Shown here piece by piece: positions 15,825-25,258 of a stretch of DNA of 64,000 nt. Where the stretch lies: assembly GCA_020633335.1 (NCBI GenBank), contig JACKDU010000006.1, positions 62,001 through 126,000 on the forward strand, in the 5' to 3' direction. Position numbers and translations under genes: made by a program. Below the pieces are notes generated by a model. It did not search any database. It was not told the origin of the DNA and saw only the letters and a list, made by a program, of their open reading frames with translations. The first letter of the stretch is position 1, and every line of letters starts with the position of its first letter. The stretch comes from Myxococcales bacterium (lineage in GTDB: Bacteria > Myxococcota_A > Polyangia > Nannocystales > Nannocystaceae).

Positions 15825-16976
15825 GTGGCGAGCGACGATCCCCGTCAGGCGCTCTACGATCTCCTCGACCGATCGGCCGGCGGCGAGGTCTTCCCCGGCT
15901 GCGTGGCGATCGTCTGGGGGGGCGGCGGCGAGCTCTACCACGAGGCCCACGGCCTCCTGGCGACCCACCCGATGTCGACGGTGCGCGGCCACGGGATCGA
16001 TCGCGCGACCCTCTTCGATCTCGCGTCGCTGACCAAGGTGCTGGCGACGACGACCCTCGCGGCGATCGCCGTCGGTGAGGGCCGCGTCGAGCTCGACACG
16101 CCGCTCCCCGAGCCCTTCACGCGCGCCTGCCCGGGGGCGAAGCTCGGCGATCTCCTGAGCCACAGCGCCGGCCTCGTCGCCCACCGCGAGTACTTCGCCG
16201 ACTTCGCCGGCCGCGCGCCGGTCGGCCCCGGGCCGATCCTCGAGCGGATCATGGCGACCCCGCCCGCGGGTCCGCCGGGGGTCGCCACGATCTACTCGGA
16301 CCTCGGCTTTGTCCTCCTCGGGGCCTGGCTCGAGCGCCTCTTCGACGTCGAGCTCGATCGCCTCTTCGCCGATCGGATCGCCTGGCCGCTCGGCCTCGAT
16401 CGTCGCCCTCTCCCGCGGATCGGCTACCACCGCCTGGGTGAGCTCCGGGGGCCGACGGGGGCCGAGGAGGGGCTGGTGGCGCCGACCGAGGTCTACGATC
16501 CGGCGCTCCACACCGCGGGCGAGCCGAGCTACTTCGCGGTCCGCAGGCCAGCGCCCTGCGCCCACTACGAGGTCCACGACGACAACGCCTTCGCGATGGG
16601 CGGGGTCGCCGGCCACGCGGGGCTCTTCGGCGACGCCGACGCGGTCCTGGCGATCGCCCGCGCCTGGGTCGAGGGCGGCCTGCCGGGGCTCGGTCGTCGG
16701 GTCCGCGAGCGCTTCCTCGTGCCCTCGCCGATCCCGGGCTCGACCCGCCGCCTCGGCTGGGATGGGGTGAGTGAGGGTGGTTCAACCGGCGGCGCGCTCT
16801 CCCCTGCGGCCTTCGGTCACCTCGGCTTCACCGGGACCTCGCTGTGGATCGATCCGGCGTCCTCGGGGGGGCCGCGGATCTTTGTGCTCCTCACCAACCG
16901 CGTCCATCCGACGCGGGACAACCCGGCGATCGTCGGGCTTCGACGGCGTTTTCACGGCCTCGCAGCGGCCCTCTAG
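15825..16976 (+). CDS. Beta-lactamase-fold serine hydrolase
   Basis: 383-residue member of the class C beta-lactamase / esterase EstB superfamily. The nucleophile motif S-x-x-K is SLTK (in FDLASLTKVLATT), the second motif is the Tyr of IYSDLGFVLLG, and a late HLGFTGTSLWIDP segment fits the third (KTG-like) strand as HxGFTG. There is no signal peptide, so it is probably cytoplasmic and acts as an esterase or D-amino-peptidase rather than a resistance enzyme. The GTG at 15825 was chosen: it follows a CAAGCT hexamer by 6 nt and gives a natural N-terminus. Substrate unknown. Confidence 0.85.
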   Translation: MASDDPRQALYDLLDRSAGGEVFPGCVAIVWGGGGELYHEAHGLLATHPMSTVRGHGIDRATLFDLASLTKVLATTTLAAIAVGEGRVELDTPLPEPFTRACPGAKLGDLLSHSAGLVAHREYFADFAGRAPVGPGPILERIMATPPAGPPGVATIYSDLGFVLLGAWLERLFDVELDRLFADRIAWPLGLDRRPLPRIGYHRLGELRGPTGAEEGLVAPTEVYDPALHTAGEPSYFAVRRPAPCAHYEVHDDNAFAMGGVAGHAGLFGDADAVLAIARAWVEGGLPGLGRRVRERFLVPSPIPGSTRRLGWDGVSEGGSTGGALSPAAFGHLGFTGTSLWIDPASSGGPRIFVLLTNRVHPTRDNPAIVGLRRRFHGLAAAL

Positions 16977-17065
16977 CGCAGCGTAGCGGCGCCTGAAGAG
17001 CGGGGCGCGAGGTGCCGGTGTCTGGCGAATGCGCTGGGTCCTGTGCGAGAATCGCAGTCTCACCC

Positions 17066-19417
17066 ATGGCATCAGCGGATGCAGATACGGACAAGCGCGA
17101 ATTTGTCCGACGCGTCACGCGCCTCTTGATCGCCCTGGTCGCGGTCGTCGTCGCCCTCGACGTGGTCGGCATCTTCACCGGGGATCCGCTATTAAACGCT
17201 GTTCTCACGGCAATTTCACTCCTCGCGCTGATCGGGATGATCTCCGCGAAGCGCCTCGCTGACGCCGATGAGGCCGAGCGAGCGCTCGAGCGGGTCTTCA
17301 TGGTCGCGTTCTCGGTGGTGATCGGCGTCGCCACGATCAGCGAGGCCGAGAACACGACCACCGCCGTCGCCCTCGGGATCATCGTCCTCATCCTCGGCCC
17401 CCGGGTGCTGCCGCGGGCGCGGATCGATCGCTGGGTCTTCGTGGCGATCACCGTCTACGTCGCGGTCGCGCTGATCGACCTCTTCGCCCCGGACTATCGC
17501 CTCGGCAGCGACGCCGACGACAACCTCCGCTTCCGCTACTTCGTCTACCTCGCCCTGGCGATCCTCGGGATCTTCGCCGGGCGCCAGCTCCCGCGCTTCC
17601 CGGTCTCCTCGAAGCTGAGCATCGCCTTCATCGTCGCCGCCCTCGGGCCCTTCCTGATCTACTCGGAGATCGATCAGGCGGCGCTCGAGCGGCGCGAGCG
17701 CGAGGCCCAGAGCAGCCGCCTCGAGGGCCAGGCCGAGCGGGCGGCCGCGGCGGTCGACGGCAGCCTCGTCCGCCTCCACGACACCCTCCGCTGGCTCGCC
17801 GAGGACGAGGCGCTGCGCCGCGAGCTCGGCCCGGAGGGCGCCGTGGCCAGCCGCTCCGCGGTGCTCGAGCGCTGGCTCAGCCGGGTGATCCCCGGCGATC
17901 AGCGGGCCTGGGCCCTCGGCGTGCTCGTGGGCACCGACGGCGCGATCCTCGGGCGAATGGGCTCGGTGCCCCTCGCCGGCGCGGCCCTCGGCTCGGTGCT
18001 CGGCGAGACCCGCGGGGCGAGCTCGGCGATCTCGACGGCGGCGGTCGGCGACGACGTCTGGATCGTCGTGTCGTCGGCGGTCCGCGGCGGCGGCGGCGAG
18101 TACCTCGCGCTCGTCCTCCACCCCGACGTGGTCCGGAGCTGGGTCGCCGGCGCCTCCGAGCGGAGTGACCTCGCCTTCGTGATCGTCAGCGAGCGGGGCG
18201 CGGCGCAGACGATCGCCAGCGGCGGCGCGCTCCGCCCCGACGACGGGCCGGTGGCGATCCCCGCGGACTTCGCGTCGGCGAGCGCGGCGATCAAGGGCCC
18301 CGGCTGGCGGCTGACGGTGGCCGAGGATCGCTCGCAGCTCTCTGGCCTCCTCGAGGAGGGCGAGCAGCGCAACCGGGCGATCATCCTGATCCTGATGGTC
18401 CTGGCGACCGGCGTCGCCTACCTCCTCGGCCGCCGGATCACCGGATCGCTGGCCGAGCTCTCGCACGCGATGGATCGCTTCACCTCGGGGGAGACCGCAG
18501 CCCGCGCGGAGGTCTCGGCGGTCGATGACATCGGCGATCTCGCGGCCCGCTTCAACCTCCTCGCCGAGCAGATCGGCGGGCTCATCCAGGAGCAGGACGC
18601 CAAGACCCACGCGCTCCGCGAGGAGGTCAGCGCCGGCCAGCGCAAGGAGGAGCGGCTGCGGGTGCTCAACGCCGAGCTGGCGGCGGCCCGCGATCAGGCG
18701 ATGGCCGCCAACCGGGCGAAGAGCACCTTCCTCGCCCAGATGAGCCACGAGCTGCGGACCCCGCTCAACGCGATCATCGGCTACACCGAGATGGTCCACG
18801 AGAACCTGCAGAAGCGCGCGCAGGCCGAGGACGCCAGCGATCTCGACAAGGCGCTCAAGGCGGCCCACCACCTCCTCGGGATCATCTCGGACATCCTCGA
18901 CCTCTCGAAGATCGAGGCCGGCAAGCACGAGCTCGCGCTCAAGGACTTCGACGTGATCGATCTGGTCGAGGAGGTCGCGGCGACGGTGATGCCGCTGATG
19001 AGCCGGAACAACAACCACCTCGAGGTCCGCAAGCAGGTCGAGCGCCTGCCGGTGCGCAGCGACAGGACCAAGCTCAAGCAGTCGCTCCTCAACCTCCTGA
19101 GCAACGCCGCCAAGTTCACCAAGGACGGGCGGGTGCAGCTCAGCGTCGACGTCTCCGAGGTCAACGGCCAGCGCTGGCTGGCGCTCTCGGTCCGCGACGA
19201 GGGGATCGGGATCCCGCCGCAGAAGCTCTCGCTCCTCTTCGAGCCCTTCACCCAGGTCGACAACTCACCGACCCGCCGCTTCGACGGCACCGGCCTCGGC
19301 CTGGCGATCAGCCGCCGCTTCTGCCGGATGCTCGGCGGTGATGTGAGCGTCGAGAGCGAGCTCGGCAAGGGATCGGTGTTCGTGATCCGGGTGCCGGTGC
19401 GCAGCGAGCTCGGCTAG
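17066..19417 (+). CDS. Membrane sensor histidine kinase with HAMP domain
   Basis: 783-residue kinase. Six to seven N-terminal hydrophobic helices (~18-205) form a membrane domain, followed by a region of ~220 residues that may be extracytoplasmic (dCache-like, ~215-430), a further helix (~435-453), HAMP (~455-510), a coiled coil, HisKA with His561 (MSHELRTPLNAIIG), and HATPase with NLLSNAAKF, DEGIGIP and DGTGLGLAI. No receiver is fused and no response regulator is adjacent. The core closely resembles the two kinases at the left end of the window. ATG at 17066 is preferred to a GTG at 17012. Its stop codon shares the CTAG at 19414-19417 with the convergent gene. Confidence 0.9.
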   Translation: MASADADTDKREFVRRVTRLLIALVAVVVALDVVGIFTGDPLLNAVLTAISLLALIGMISAKRLADADEAERALERVFMVAFSVVIGVATISEAENTTTAVALGIIVLILGPRVLPRARIDRWVFVAITVYVAVALIDLFAPDYRLGSDADDNLRFRYFVYLALAILGIFAGRQLPRFPVSSKLSIAFIVAALGPFLIYSEIDQAALERREREAQSSRLEGQAERAAAAVDGSLVRLHDTLRWLAEDEALRRELGPEGAVASRSAVLERWLSRVIPGDQRAWALGVLVGTDGAILGRMGSVPLAGAALGSVLGETRGASSAISTAAVGDDVWIVVSSAVRGGGGEYLALVLHPDVVRSWVAGASERSDLAFVIVSERGAAQTIASGGALRPDDGPVAIPADFASASAAIKGPGWRLTVAEDRSQLSGLLEEGEQRNRAIILILMVLATGVAYLLGRRITGSLAELSHAMDRFTSGETAARAEVSAVDDIGDLAARFNLLAEQIGGLIQEQDAKTHALREEVSAGQRKEERLRVLNAELAAARDQAMAANRAKSTFLAQMSHELRTPLNAIIGYTEMVHENLQKRAQAEDASDLDKALKAAHHLLGIISDILDLSKIEAGKHELALKDFDVIDLVEEVAATVMPLMSRNNNHLEVRKQVERLPVRSDRTKLKQSLLNLLSNAAKFTKDGRVQLSVDVSEVNGQRWLALSVRDEGIGIPPQKLSLLFEPFTQVDNSPTRRFDGTGLGLAISRRFCRMLGGDVSVESELGKGSVFVIRVPVRSELG

Positions 19418-19884
19418 GCGAGCCAGGGGCCCAGCTCTCGGCGCAGCGCTGCGAGGAGGCGCGCGCTCTCGGACGCCGGCGCGAGGTAGGCGATCGAGCC
19501 GACGCCGCCTGCGCAGCCGGCACCCGGCGTCCCGTGGCTCCCGAGCTCCGGGACCGCGAAGCAACCATCGCCCGGGCCAAAGGGGTAGGAGTCGGTCGCT
19601 GCGCGGAAGAAGGCGGCGTGGTTCTCGTCACTCGGCTCGGCGATGAATTGCTCCGCCGCCTGGAGGGTCGCCGACGCGCGCTCGCGGGCCCGGGGGTAGG
19701 CCGCGAGGAAGAGCGGCGCGCCGGCGACGAGCATCCGCGCGAGCGCCTCGTCGATGAAGCGATGGGTCGCCGAGTCGCCGGCTCGCCACGCGAGGTCGAG
19801 ATCGCGGACGAGCTGGAGGAGGAGCTCCGGCGCGGGGGTGTCGGCGTCGAGGAGCGCTCGGAGCTGCTGGCGGAGGGGCGTCAT
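19414..19884 (-). CDS. Conserved-looking protein of unknown function
   Basis: 156-residue soluble protein, no signal peptide. The first ~100 residues look all-helical (RQQLRALLD... LARMLVAGAPLFLAAYPRARERA), the last ~50 contain a Gly-rich stretch with two cysteines (GDGCFAVPELGSHGTPGAGCAGG). No family recognised. Its ATG overlaps the stop of the upstream lipoprotein gene by 4 nt (ATGA), so the two are translationally coupled. Its stop codon lies on a CTAG shared with the convergent kinase. Confidence 0.75.
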   Translation of the reverse strand: MTPLRQQLRALLDADTPAPELLLQLVRDLDLAWRAGDSATHRFIDEALARMLVAGAPLFLAAYPRARERASATLQAAEQFIAEPSDENHAAFFRAATDSYPFGPGDGCFAVPELGSHGTPGAGCAGGVGSIAYLAPASESARLLAALRRELGPWLA

Positions 19885-20369
19885 GGATCGAGCGGGCGGA
19901 TCTCGAGCACCCGGAAGCCGGCGCCGCGGCGGAGCGGCTCGCCGTTTGGCCCCGTCGGGTAGGCCTCACGGGGATCCGGCAGGGTGCCCTCGGTCTCCTC
20001 GGCCTGGATCACCACGAGCTTGCCGGCGAGGGCCGCGATCGCCTCCGAGAGGTGGGCCTCGGTGGGCTGGAGGACGAGCTCCCGGCCGTCCTCGGTGGTC
20101 AAGAAGAGCTCGTCGCCGAGGTAGGACTCGACCGACATGCGGGTGCTGTCGACCGGGCGGTGGACGATCGTCCCGCGGAGCTCGACGCCCTTCGCGGCGT
20201 CGGGGCTCGGCTCGGCGCTCGGCGTCGCTGGAGTGGGCGTGGGTGCAGGCGAAGCCTCCGCGCCGGGCTGAGGGGACGCGGGCTCGGCCGGGGCCGGCGG
20301 CGGCGGGCCCCCGCAGGCGACGAGGAAGGGGAGGAGGAGGGGGCCCAGGAGCCGCGCGCACGCTCGCAT
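19881..20369 (-). CDS. Proline-rich lipoprotein
   Basis: 162-residue lipoprotein: signal peptide with lipobox FLVAC (Cys19), then a Pro/Ala/Ser/Glu linker (~20-60, repeated PTPTPATP type) and a ~100-residue mature domain with strands such as GVELRGTIVHRP and GKLVVIQAEE. It probably sits on the outer membrane or the periplasmic side. Family not recognised. ATG 20369 starts the signal peptide. It forms a two-gene operon with the downstream 156-residue protein (ATGA overlap). Confidence 0.78.
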   Translation of the reverse strand: MRACARLLGPLLLPFLVACGGPPPPAPAEPASPQPGAEASPAPTPTPATPSAEPSPDAAKGVELRGTIVHRPVDSTRMSVESYLGDELFLTTEDGRELVLQPTEAHLSEAIAALAGKLVVIQAEETEGTLPDPREAYPTGPNGEPLRRGAGFRVLEIRPLDP

Positions 20370-20462
20370 CGCCCAACCCTGCCTGGCCTGGGGGCGATCG
20401 ACAAGGCGCCTGCGAGGTGGCGCGCAGTGGCGGTCGCGCGCGCGCTCTGGTAGGCAGCGGCC

Positions 20463-20966
20463 ATGCGATGTCCCTGCGGGAGCGGCCTTGATGAGGCGGC
20501 GTGCTGCGGCCCCTACCTCGCCGGTGAGCGGGCGCCCGCGACCGCCGAGGCGCTGATGCGCTCGCGCTACACCGCCTACGTCCGCGGCGCCTACGCCTAC
20601 CTGGTGGCGACCCACGATCCGGCGACCTGCGAGGTCGACGCGGCCGCCCTCGCGGCGAGCGGCCGGCGGATCACCTGGAGCGGCCTTCAGGTCCTCGCCA
20701 CCGAGGCCGGCGGGGTCGACGACGAGGCCGGCGTCGTCACCTTCTGCGCGCGCTTCCACGACGGCCGGCGAGCCGGCGAGCTCCGCGAGCGCTCGCGCTT
20801 CCGGCGGATCGATGGCCGCTGGTTCTACGTCGACGGCTCGCTCCCGCTGGCGGCGACGGCCACGTCGACGGCGCGCGCAGGGGCGGCCGAGAAGGTCGGC
20901 CGCAACGCGCCCTGCCCCTGCGGGAGCGGCCGCAAGTACAAGCGCTGCTGCGGCGCCGACGCGTGA
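20463..20966 (+). CDS. YchJ/UPF0225-family protein with two SEC-C motifs
   Basis: 167-residue protein carrying a Zn-binding SEC-C motif at each end: CPCGSG...CCGPYL at the N-terminus and PCPCGSGRKYKRCC at the C-terminus, separated by an NTF2-like YchJ domain (motifs LMRSRYTAYVRG and RFRRIDGRWFYVDG). This arrangement is that of E. coli YchJ, function still unclear; SEC-C motifs in SecA bind zinc and contact SecB or ribosomes. A TAGGCA hexamer lies 6 nt before the ATG. Confidence 0.9.
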   Translation: MRCPCGSGLDEAACCGPYLAGERAPATAEALMRSRYTAYVRGAYAYLVATHDPATCEVDAAALAASGRRITWSGLQVLATEAGGVDDEAGVVTFCARFHDGRRAGELRERSRFRRIDGRWFYVDGSLPLAATATSTARAGAAEKVGRNAPCPCGSGRKYKRCCGADA

Positions 20967-20972
20967 GCCGCG

Positions 20973-23429
20973 CTAGCTCGCGTGCGACTTCGCGCCTGCG
21001 GCGAGCCGGGCCTCGAGGTCGGCGACCCGCCTCCGGACGCCGAGCACCGAGTCGGGGTTGAGCGAGATCGAGTCGATCCCGGCCTCGACCAGCATCTCGG
21101 CGAAGTCGGGGTGATCGCTCGGCGCCTGCCCGCAGATCCCGACCGGGCGCCCGGCGCCGTGGGCCTCGCGGATCACCTGCTGGATCATCGACACGACCGC
21201 CGGGTCGCGCTCGTCGTAGATGTGGGCGAGGAGCTCGGAGTCGCGGTCGGTCCCGAGGACCAGCTGGGTGAGGTCGTTCGAGCCGATCGAGAAGCCGTCG
21301 AAGCGGGCCGAGAATTCGCGGGCGAGGATCACGTTCGACGGGATCTCGCACATCACGTAGACCCGCAGGCCGCCCTCGCCGGGCCCCTCGCCGCGGCGGA
21401 GCCCCTCGGCGGCCATCACCTCGAGGACCCGATCGGCCTCGCCGAGGGTCCGGCAGAAGGGGATCATGACGACGACGTTGGTCAGGCCGAGGACCTCGCG
21501 GACGTAGCGGATCGCCCGGCACTCGAGGGCGAAGCCGTCGCGGTAGCGCTCGCTGTAGTAGCGCGAGGCCCCGCGGAAGCCGATCATCGGGTTCTCCTCG
21601 TGGTGCTCGAAGTCGGCGCCGCCGAGGAGGCGGGCGTACTCGTTGGTCTTGAAGTCGCTCATCCGGACGATCGCCGGCCGCGGGTAGACCGAGGCCGCGA
21701 GCATGCCGATCCCGCGGCCGAGGGTCTCGACGAAGTACTCGGTCGGGCTCGGGTAGGCGCGGGTGAGGGCGTCGATCGCCGCCCGGGCCTCGGGCTCCGA
21801 GACCCGCTCGGGGTGGGCGAGGGCCATCGGGTGGACCTGGACGTCCTCGGTGATGATGAACTCCATCCGCGCGAGGCCGATCCCGTCGACCGGCAGGCGC
21901 CAGTGGCGGAGCGCCGAGCCCGGGTCGGCGAGGTTGAGCATGATCTTGGTGCGGGTCGCCGGCAGGTCGTGGAGGTCGATCGTCTCGCGGCGGAAGCGGA
22001 GCGCGCCGGCGTAGATCTTGCCGACCTCGCCCTCGGCGCAGGAGAGGGTGACGGTGTCGCCGTCGCCGAGGCGGGTGGTCGCGTCGCCGGTGCCGACGAC
22101 CGCCGGGATCCCGAGCTCGCGCGAGACGATCGCCGCGTGGCAGGTGCGGCCGCCGTGGTCGGTGATGATCCCCGCGGCCTGCCGCATGATCGGCACCCAG
22201 TCGGGATCGGTGATCTCGGCGACCAGGATCGAGCCCGGGCGGAAGCGGTCGATCTCGTCGGGGTGGCGGATCACGCAGACCTCGCCGCTGACGATCGCCC
22301 CGCCGACGCTGCGGCCGAGGACGATCGGCTCGGCCCTGTCCTCGAGGACATAGGAGACCATCTCGGCGGCGCCGCGGCGGCGCGACTGGACGGTCTCGGG
22401 GCGGGCCTGGAGGATGTAGAGCTTCCCGCTCACCCCGTCCTTGGCCCACTCGATGTCCATCGGCGTCGGCTTGCCGGCGCGCTCGGAGTAGTGGCGCTCG
22501 ATCAGCGCCGCCCAGCGGGCGAGGGTGAGGATGTCGTTGTCCTCGAGGGCGAAGCGGTCGCGCTTGCCCTGCGGGGTGTCGAGGTTGCGGGTGGTCTGGC
22601 TGCCGCCGCTGGCGAAGACCATCGTCTTCTCCTTGGCGCCGAGGCGCTTGCGGAGGATCGGCCGGAGCGCGGGATCGGCGAGCCCGGGCTTGTGGACGTA
22701 GTACTCGTCGGGGTTGACCTCGCCCTTGACGACGTTCTCGCCGAGGCCCCAGGCGGCGTTGATCATCACGACGTCGGCGAAGCCGGTCTCGGTGTCGAGG
22801 GTGAAGATCACCCCGGCGGCCCCGCGGTCGGAGCGGGCCATCGCCTGGATCCCGATCGAGAGCGCGACCTTGAGGTGGTCGAAGCCGTTGGCCTCGCGGT
22901 AGGTGATCGCCCGGTCGGTGAAGAGCGAGGCGTAGCAGGCCTGGCAGGCGGCGAGCACCTCGGCCTCGCCGCGGATGTTGAGGAAGGTCTCCTGCTGGCC
23001 GGCGAAGGAGGCCTCCGGCAGGTCCTCGGCGGTCGCCGACGAGCGGACCGCGACCGTCGGCGTCGGATCGCCGACGCGCTCGCCGAGCGCCCGGTAGGCC
23101 GCGGTGATCGCAGCGCGGAGCGCGTCCGGCAGCGGCGCCTCGCGGATCGCCCGTCGGATCGCCGCGCCGACCTCGGCGAGGGATCGGGTGTTCGCGTGGA
23201 AGGCGTCGAGCTCGGCGGCGAGCGTCGCCCGCAGCTCGCTGCCGTCGATCGTCGCCCAGTAGGCGGCGGCGGTCGTCGCAAAGCCCGGCGGCACCGGGAT
23301 CCCGGCGGTGGCGAGCTGGGAGACCATCTCGCCGAGGGACGCGTTCTTGCCGCCGACGCGGGGGACGTCGTCCGCCCGGAGGTCGTCAAACCATGCGATC
23401 AGGGGGCTCGGGTCTGCGCTCGTGTCCAT
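20973..23429 (-). CDS. ppsA: Phosphoenolpyruvate synthase
   Basis: 818-residue pyruvate,water dikinase converting pyruvate + ATP + water to PEP + AMP + phosphate, a gluconeogenic entry step. Domains in order: ATP-grasp PPDK N-domain (starts VPRVGGKNASLGEM, with VAVRSSATAEDLPEASFAGQ), the swivelling phospho-histidine domain with His431 in GGRTCHAAIVSRE, and the PEP/pyruvate TIM barrel (motifs GLARMEFI and the terminal GICGQAPSDHPDF with catalytic Cys). Length matches the family. TAGCGT lies 9 nt upstream of the ATG. It is convergent with the YchJ-like gene, only 6 nt apart. Confidence 0.96.
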   Translation of the reverse strand: MDTSADPSPLIAWFDDLRADDVPRVGGKNASLGEMVSQLATAGIPVPPGFATTAAAYWATIDGSELRATLAAELDAFHANTRSLAEVGAAIRRAIREAPLPDALRAAITAAYRALGERVGDPTPTVAVRSSATAEDLPEASFAGQQETFLNIRGEAEVLAACQACYASLFTDRAITYREANGFDHLKVALSIGIQAMARSDRGAAGVIFTLDTETGFADVVMINAAWGLGENVVKGEVNPDEYYVHKPGLADPALRPILRKRLGAKEKTMVFASGGSQTTRNLDTPQGKRDRFALEDNDILTLARWAALIERHYSERAGKPTPMDIEWAKDGVSGKLYILQARPETVQSRRRGAAEMVSYVLEDRAEPIVLGRSVGGAIVSGEVCVIRHPDEIDRFRPGSILVAEITDPDWVPIMRQAAGIITDHGGRTCHAAIVSRELGIPAVVGTGDATTRLGDGDTVTLSCAEGEVGKIYAGALRFRRETIDLHDLPATRTKIMLNLADPGSALRHWRLPVDGIGLARMEFIITEDVQVHPMALAHPERVSEPEARAAIDALTRAYPSPTEYFVETLGRGIGMLAASVYPRPAIVRMSDFKTNEYARLLGGADFEHHEENPMIGFRGASRYYSERYRDGFALECRAIRYVREVLGLTNVVVMIPFCRTLGEADRVLEVMAAEGLRRGEGPGEGGLRVYVMCEIPSNVILAREFSARFDGFSIGSNDLTQLVLGTDRDSELLAHIYDERDPAVVSMIQQVIREAHGAGRPVGICGQAPSDHPDFAEMLVEAGIDSISLNPDSVLGVRRRVADLEARLAAGAKSHAS

Positions 23430-23490
23430 CGGGCCGGGACGCTACCACGGCGTCAGCGCGGCGACCGGACCTCGCAACCTTTGCCGCGGC

Positions 23491-24423
23491 TCAGCCGACG
23501 ACCTGCAGGGGCTCGAGGGTGACGACCGGCAGCGCCCGCGAGACCGCCGCGACCTCGTCGACGAAGGCGCCGAGGTTGACGTTGAACGAGAAGCGCATCG
23601 GCTCGTCGAGGCCGCGGAAGAAGTCGTCGTGGTGGTGGGGGATCACGCAGCGCGGCCGCAGGGCCCCGAGGATCCGCGCGGTGTAGTCGCGGGTGAATCC
23701 ACGGCCGGCGATCCCGGCGAGGAAGAAGTCGACGTCGCGGTGGCGGATCGCGCCCTCGATCAGATCGGCGCTCCCCTGGTGGTAGAAGCGGGCGCCGGCG
23801 ACCTCGAGGTGGATCCCGTAGACCTGGCCGCAGCGGTAGGCGCCGCAGGCGAGGCCGTCGACGTGCTCGCAGGTGATGTCGCCGCTCGAGGGGACCCGCC
23901 AGCCGAGGACCAGCTTCGAGTGGGCGCTGGGGACGAAGGTGATCCGGAAGGGGCCGCGCTCGTAGACCCGGTAGGGCTCGACCTCGATCGCCTGGGCGGC
24001 GAGGCCCTGGGTCGCCATCAGGCAGGCCATCGAGCGCGATCCGAGGACCTCGCAGCGATCGCGCTGGGCGAGGATCGGCGCGTCCATGGCGTGGTCGAAG
24101 TGGGTGTGGCCGATCAGGATCACGTCGGCGCGCGGGAGGTGGCGGGCGATCCGATCGCGGTCCGGGGCGACCGGCGTCCGCCCGAGCACCCGCCCGAGCG
24201 GCACCCGAGTCGCGTAGGGATCGATGAGGAGCGAGTGGCCCTCGTAGGCGAAGTGAAAGCCCGAGGTGCCGAGCCACTGCAGCGAGAGCCCCGGCGGCAG
24301 CGCGGGCGCGGACGCTGGCGCGGGGCCGCGCCAGCGCAGCTCGTCCGCGACCTGGTGATCGTGGCGCTCCTGCGGGGCGCGGCGCGGGAGGTAGCGGAGG
24401 AGCGAGAGGAGCTGGGTCGGCAT
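23491..24423 (-). CDS. MBL-fold metallohydrolase (UlaG/NAPE-PLD-like)
   Basis: 310-residue metallo-beta-lactamase-fold hydrolase. The metal-binding motif HxHxDH is HTHFDH, preceded by LIDPYATR (second-strand Asp) and followed by the FYHQGSAD and IPHHHDDFF segments expected of the UlaG/NAPE-PLD/RomA group of phosphodiesterases or lactonases. The first ~45 residues are poorly conserved but carry no clear signal. ATG 24423 was chosen; a longer frame reaches 24474 but would overlap the divergent crotonase gene. Substrate unknown. Confidence 0.88.
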   Translation of the reverse strand: MPTQLLSLLRYLPRRAPQERHDHQVADELRWRGPAPASAPALPPGLSLQWLGTSGFHFAYEGHSLLIDPYATRVPLGRVLGRTPVAPDRDRIARHLPRADVILIGHTHFDHAMDAPILAQRDRCEVLGSRSMACLMATQGLAAQAIEVEPYRVYERGPFRITFVPSAHSKLVLGWRVPSSGDITCEHVDGLACGAYRCGQVYGIHLEVAGARFYHQGSADLIEGAIRHRDVDFFLAGIAGRGFTRDYTARILGALRPRCVIPHHHDDFFRGLDEPMRFSFNVNLGAFVDEVAAVSRALPVVTLEPLQVVG

Positions 24424-24472
24424 CGCGGGGCTGGGGGTCGACCGAGGATAGCCGGCGTGCGATGCTCGGCCC

Positions 24473-25255
24473 ATGCCTGTCCTCGAGATCCGCGACGAAG
24501 AGGGCGGTGTCCGCGTCCTCACTCTCGCCCGACCGCGGGCCAACGTCTTCGACGTCGAGCTGATGACCGCGCTCTCCAACGCGGTCCGCGCGGCCAACGA
24601 GGAGGGAAGCGTGCGCGCGCTCGTGGTCACCGGGAGCGGGAGCATGTTCAGCGCCGGCCTCGACTTCAAGGCGTTGATGGCGGCGATGATGTCCGATCCC
24701 GGGGCGACGGATCGCTTCGGGCGGGCGATGGAGCAGGCCTTCCTCGACCTCTGGACCTCGGCGAAGCCGACCGTCGCCGCGGTCAACGGCCACGCGATCG
24801 CGGCCGGCTACCTCGTTGCGATCGCCTGCGATCACCGCCTGGTGGTCGCCGGCGACGGGCGCTACGGGCTCAACGAGCTGGTCTGGGGGGCAGGTTTCCC
24901 GACCGTGGCGATCGAGCTCGCGCGCTCGGTGCTCGGCCCGGCGCTCACCGAGGTGCTCCTCGGCGCCGAGCTCTTCGACGCGGCCCAGGGGGTCGCCAAC
25001 GGCTCCTTCGCGGCGATCTGCGACGATCACGCGGCCCTCCTCGCGGCCGCGATCGGCCGCGCACGCGAGCTCGGCGCCCGCCCGCACGCGCCCTACGCCC
25101 ACGCCAAGGCGCTCCTCCAGGCGCCCTTCGTCGAGCGCGCGCGGGCCGAGGCGCCGGCGGTCCGCGAGCGGATGGCGGCGGCCAGCCGCTCGCCCGAGAC
25201 GATGGCCGCGCTCAGCCGCTACCTCGGCGAGCTCGGCCGCAGGCGCGGGAGCTAG
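24473..25255 (+). CDS. Enoyl-CoA hydratase/isomerase family protein
   Basis: 260-residue crotonase-fold enzyme that would act on an acyl-CoA thioester. The oxyanion-hole segments are visible: SAGLDFKALM and the GHAIAAGYLVAIACD strand-helix. The following segment GRYGLNELVWGAGFP holds an Asn-Glu pair where hydratases have one catalytic Glu, so the exact reaction (hydratase, isomerase or other) is open. The next gene starts 3 nt after its stop. It is divergent from the MBL hydrolase with a 49-bp gap. Confidence 0.9.
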   Translation: MPVLEIRDEEGGVRVLTLARPRANVFDVELMTALSNAVRAANEEGSVRALVVTGSGSMFSAGLDFKALMAAMMSDPGATDRFGRAMEQAFLDLWTSAKPTVAAVNGHAIAAGYLVAIACDHRLVVAGDGRYGLNELVWGAGFPTVAIELARSVLGPALTEVLLGAELFDAAQGVANGSFAAICDDHAALLAAAIGRARELGARPHAPYAHAKALLQAPFVERARAEAPAVRERMAAASRSPETMAALSRYLGELGRRRGS

Positions 25256-25258
25256 CGC

